Assembly: GCA_028709105.1 (NCBI GenBank)
Contig: JAQVYD010000049.1
Span: forward strand, 1-9,083
Source of the DNA: Clostridia bacterium
GTDB lineage: Bacteria > Bacillota > Peptococcia > DRI-13 > DTU073
DNA: 9,083 nucleotides
Reading direction: 5' to 3'
How positions within the stretch are numbered: position 1 is the stretch's first letter; each line of letters begins with the position of its first letter. Made by a program: the position numbers and the translations under genes. The notes under the pieces are model-generated. The model had not been told where the DNA came from. It did not search any database and saw only the letters and a list, made by a program, of their open reading frames with translations. Positions 6,826 through 9,083 of the stretch are shown here, in pieces.

Positions 6826-7467
6826 ATGGAAGGTTTAATGGGAATTTATAATTTACTTTTGACAGCCTATGGCCCGAGAAAGTGGTGGCCCGCCCAAACT
6901 GCTTTTGAAATGATGGTAGGGGCCATCCTTACCCAGAATACAACATGGAATAATGTGAATAAGGCGATCGCTAATTTTGAAGATAAATTGGTTCCGGAAT
7001 TTATAGAGACGGTTCCTTTGGAAGAACTTGCAGAAATTATCCGTCCCAGTGGGTTTTATAATCAAAAGGCAAACAGCTTAAAAGCTCTTACCGAATGGTT
7101 TAAAAAGTATGCGTATGACTTGCAAAAAGTGAAAAAAGTAGATGGGGAAATTTTGCGGGAGGAATTATTGGCTGTTAAAGGGATAGGCCGGGAAACGGCC
7201 GATTCTATTTTAACATATGCTTTGGACAAACCGTTTTTCATTATTGATACCTATACTAGGCGGATTTTATCACGGTTAGGATATGAACTCCCTAAAACCT
7301 ACGACCAGGTAAGACTGAAAATTGAGGCGAACATCCCTAAGGATTTATATATCTATAATGAGTTTCACGCCTTACTTGTAGAACATGCTAAACGCTATTG
7401 TAAGAAGAAACCTCTATGTGCAGAGTGTCCCCTTTATTTCACCTGTGAAGCAAGAAGACAGGAATAA
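6826..7467 (+). CDS. Endonuclease III-superfamily DNA glycosylase, MagIII-like
   Basis: The product is 213 aa, from ATG 6826 with GAGGT 6 nt upstream. It is a helix-hairpin-helix GPD glycosylase: the hairpin is VKGIGRETAD (residues 117-126) and the catalytic aspartate is D141 in FIIDTYTRR. Where endonuclease III has its lyase lysine (GRKTA), this protein has glutamate (E123). WWP near the N-terminus, ILTQNT (34-39) and RPSGFYNQKA (73-82) resemble, from memory, the Helicobacter pylori 3-methyladenine glycosylase MagIII. The loss of lysine predicts a monofunctional glycosylase without AP lyase activity. A C-terminal iron-sulphur loop is present as CX5CX2CX5C (C192, C198, C201, C207), one residue shorter at its first gap than the classical CX6C. 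The substrate (3-methyladenine versus another base) is inferred. It lies between ung and the aminotransferase with 32- and 19-bp spacing. Confidence 0.88.
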   Translation: MEGLMGIYNLLLTAYGPRKWWPAQTAFEMMVGAILTQNTTWNNVNKAIANFEDKLVPEFIETVPLEELAEIIRPSGFYNQKANSLKALTEWFKKYAYDLQKVKKVDGEILREELLAVKGIGRETADSILTYALDKPFFIIDTYTRRILSRLGYELPKTYDQVRLKIEANIPKDLYIYNEFHALLVEHAKRYCKKKPLCAECPLYFTCEARRQE

Positions 7468-7470
7468 GTT

Positions 7471-7478
7471 GAAGGAGA
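7471..7478 (+). promoter_or_regulatory. Shine-Dalgarno site fixing the aminotransferase start
   Basis: GAAGGAGA lies 8 nt before the ATG at 7487. The same frame is open further upstream to an ATG at 7385, but that part overlaps the end of the glycosylase gene and encodes nothing conserved. Confidence 0.85.
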
Positions 7479-7486
7479 GAATAATA

Positions 7487-8695
7487 ATGAAGTTTTCCAA
7501 TAGAATGGAACAGTTTGGTGAAAGCATTTTTTCTAATTTATTAGAAATAAAAAGGAAGAGGTTGAAAGATGGGGTGCCGGTTATCGATTTAAGTATAGGT
7601 GCTCCCAATATTCCTCCGGCAAAACATATCTTAGAAGCTTTATGTACAGCTGCTACCGATGCTCGAAACTATATTTATGCGATCAATGATCAAACAGCTT
7701 TATTAGAGGCAGTGTCTTTTTGGTACAAAAAAAGATATGGGGTAGATTTAAACCCGCAAACAGAGGTTTGCTCTTTATTAGGTTCACAGGAAGGATTTCT
7801 TCTCATCCCCATGACGATCCTTAATGAGGGAGATTTGGTACTTGTACCGGATCCTTGCTATCCTATTTTTGCCGATGGTCCGCGTCTAGCCGGGGCCCAG
7901 CTTTATTATCTGCCACAGAAAAAGGAAAACGATTATCTGCTTCAATTACAAGATATTCCGGAGAATATAGCCAGAAAGGCAAAACTTATGATCTTGTCTT
8001 ATCCTAATAATCCAACTACGGCCATGGCACCACATAGTTTTTACAAGGATTTGATAGCTTTTGCTAAAAAATATGATATTATCGTTCTGCATGACAATGC
8101 CTATAGTGATTTGGTATTTGATAATAAAAAATGCGGTAGTTTTCTTTCCTTCCCGGGAGCAAAGGAGGTAGGTGTTGAATTTAATTCCCTGTCTAAAACT
8201 TATGGTTTGGCAGGTGCCAGAATTGGTTTCTGTATTGGCAATGCAGAGATTGTTTCTCGCCTCAAGATATTAAAATCCAATATTGATTATGGAATGTTTT
8301 TACCATTTCAAAAAGCTGCTATTGCCGCGATTACCGGTAATCAAAATTGCGTGGAAGAAACAAAAAAGGCCTATGAAAGGCGAAGAAACATTCTTTGTGA
8401 TGGTTTTAATGCTATTGGATGGAAGATAGAAAAACCGGAAGCGACCATGTTTGTTTGGGCAATGATTCCCTCCCATTATCAGAAATCAATGGATTTTGCT
8501 ATGGATATGGTAGAAAAAGCCGGCGTTATAGTAACACCGGGGAGTGCCTTTGGCCTGTCTGGTGAAGGCTATGTACGTATAGCCTTAGTTCAGGATGAAG
8601 AAATGTTGAAAAAGGCAATTCAAGCGGTTGACGAAAGTGGAATTTTGCAAGAAAGATTACGGACTTTTAATATCTGTGAAAAGAGTAACATATAG
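7487..8695 (+). CDS. PLP-dependent class I/II aminotransferase (DapL-like)
   Basis: The product is 402 aa with the fold-type I aminotransferase signature. The pyridoxal phosphate lysine is K237 in FNSLSKTYGLAGAR, the cofactor-binding aspartate is D203 with Y206 in HDNAYSDL, SYPNNPTT at 171-178 contacts the cofactor, and R364 in YVRIALV binds the substrate carboxylate. The N-terminus (FSNRMEQFGESIF, then VIDLSIGAPNIPP) resembles LL-diaminopimelate aminotransferases and related alanine or aspartate aminotransferases of Bacillota. The exact substrate is open: a lysine and cell-wall precursor role (DapL) is possible, but no other lysine gene lies nearby. It starts 19 bp after the glycosylase gene and ends one base before the palindromic element, so it is probably the last gene of the transcript. 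Confidence 0.92.
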   Translation: MKFSNRMEQFGESIFSNLLEIKRKRLKDGVPVIDLSIGAPNIPPAKHILEALCTAATDARNYIYAINDQTALLEAVSFWYKKRYGVDLNPQTEVCSLLGSQEGFLLIPMTILNEGDLVLVPDPCYPIFADGPRLAGAQLYYLPQKKENDYLLQLQDIPENIARKAKLMILSYPNNPTTAMAPHSFYKDLIAFAKKYDIIVLHDNAYSDLVFDNKKCGSFLSFPGAKEVGVEFNSLSKTYGLAGARIGFCIGNAEIVSRLKILKSNIDYGMFLPFQKAAIAAITGNQNCVEETKKAYERRRNILCDGFNAIGWKIEKPEATMFVWAMIPSHYQKSMDFAMDMVEKAGVIVTPGSAFGLSGEGYVRIALVQDEEMLKKAIQAVDESGILQERLRTFNICEKSNI

Positions 8696-8696
8696 C

Positions 8697-8825
8697 GTGA
8701 CAGGGGGACGGGATTGTTGTCACTACCTTAGGACTATGATATTAATAGTCCATCAAACCGGAATCAATAGAGGTGTTGTTACGAGGGTATAAGTAAATGT
8801 GACAACAACCCCGTCCCCCTGTCAC
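8697..8825. repeat. 129-bp palindromic element with 27-nt inverted ends
   Basis: The left arm is 8697-8723 and the right arm 8799-8825. Each starts and ends with GTGACA or TGTCAC and they are reverse complements with one mismatch in 27 nt. The core of the arm is a G-run, CAGGGGGACGGG, read as CCCGTCCCCCTG in the other arm. Each arm alone also has a 6-bp dyad (GTGACA with TGTCAC). The 75-nt middle holds a perfect 7-bp hairpin, GGACTAT (8731-8737) with ATAGTCC (8745-8751) around a 7-nt loop. No coding frame is inside. From memory, G-rich palindromes with this GTGACAGGGGGACGG core are dispersed in several Bacillota genomes and are thought to be spread by Y1 (REP-associated) transposases. It begins right after the aminotransferase stop and may also end transcription. 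Confidence 0.8.
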
Positions 8826-8837
8826 AACAACCCTGTC
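8821..8837. repeat. Partial third copy of the palindrome arm
   Basis: The 17 nt here match 8799-8815 with two differences (22-nt period): GTCACAACAACCCTGTC against GTGACAACAACCCCGTC. It overlaps the end of the main element and runs into a T6 tract at 8836-8843. This suggests a tandem or nested insertion of arm units, or slippage. Confidence 0.65.
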
Positions 8838-8860
8838 TTTTTTACAAGTCTGGCAGGTTT

Positions 8861-9083
8861 TTGTTAGACTTTGGCGAAAAATATACTTTGGTGATGTTGT
8901 TTGAAGACGATGACTTCTTTAATTTGGAGGATTTGCAAGTTTATAAACAGCAGGGAAAAAATGATGATGAAATCAATAGTATTATGGGAATTAGGCTTGA
9001 AACCAGAAACCTGATTGAACAGATTGCTCCTTTGGAAAACTGTAAGGTAACGGTCTATAAACCGCGGCGGGAAACGATGATTA
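8861..9083 (+). CDS. Unidentified protein, N-terminal part, running off the window
   Basis: A + frame is open from within the repeat region (from about 8820) to the window end with no stop. Possible starts are TTG 8861 (after GGCAGG), TTG 8888, GTG 8891 and ATG 8894; none has a convincing ribosome-binding site. The protein reads LLDFGEKYTLVMLFEDDDFF, then an acidic and polar helical stretch with EINSIMGIRLETRNLIEQ and CKVTVYKPRRETMI. I do not recognise the family. The composition looks like a real soluble protein. Since the frame also extends back into the palindromic element without a good start, either the true start is a weak one near 8861-8894, or the original 5' end was replaced by the element. 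Confidence 0.5.
   Translation, partial: MLDFGEKYTLVMLFEDDDFFNLEDLQVYKQQGKNDDEINSIMGIRLETRNLIEQIAPLENCKVTVYKPRRETMI

Noticed and set aside
7385..7486. N-terminal extension of the aminotransferase by 34 residues
   Set aside because: It overlaps the Fe-S loop coding region of the glycosylase, and a strong Shine-Dalgarno site precedes ATG 7487, where family similarity begins.
8697..8825. CRISPR array or tRNA at the palindrome
   Set aside because: There are only two inverted arms and one partial copy with no regular spacers, and no cloverleaf can be drawn.

Overview
This is a low-GC, AT-rich bacterial chromosome segment with every recognisable gene on the + strand. Strong Shine-Dalgarno sites, a TTG start and the gene families (CsaA, RadC, a DapL-like aminotransferase, a MagIII-like glycosylase) suggest an anaerobic Bacillota (Clostridia or Negativicutes type). 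The genus cannot be fixed from this window.

Layout. The left edge holds the possible tail of an unknown gene (1-66), then a stand-alone radical SAM protein with a SPASM-like C-terminus (150-1145). The 356-bp gap after it contains a C-terminal remnant of a DUF318/ArsP-type permease (about 1277-1459). Next come radC (1502-2248), a mostly featureless 244-bp gap with one weak promoter candidate, csaA with a TTG start (2493-2822), and a 644-aa protein joining an alpha-helical, HEAT-like body to a C-terminal HIRAN domain (2860-4794).

From 4825 onward there is a nucleic-acid maintenance run: thpR (RNA 2',3'-cyclic phosphodiesterase), an O6-alkylguanine-DNA methyltransferase, uracil-DNA glycosylase (ung), and a MagIII/endonuclease III-like glycosylase. 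It is followed closely by a class I/II aminotransferase (7487-8695). Gaps from the methyltransferase to the aminotransferase are 40, 32 and 19 bp, which suggests one transcript. The three repair enzymes cover complementary base damage: O6-alkylguanine, uracil, and probably alkylated or oxidised bases. The 243-bp gap between thpR and the methyltransferase is not empty. It contains a near-copy of the ung leader and start codon, running straight into the C-terminal half of a RelE/ParE-type toxin gene.

The right end carries a 129-bp palindromic element (8697-8825) with 27-nt inverted ends and a nested hairpin, starting one base after the aminotransferase stop. Part of a third end-copy follows it. 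After that an unidentified reading frame runs off the window.

No complete new defence or mobile system is visible. The points most worth a second look are the HEAT-HIRAN protein, the repair-gene cluster flanked by a duplicated ung leader and a toxin relic, the MagIII-like glycosylase, and the palindromic element.
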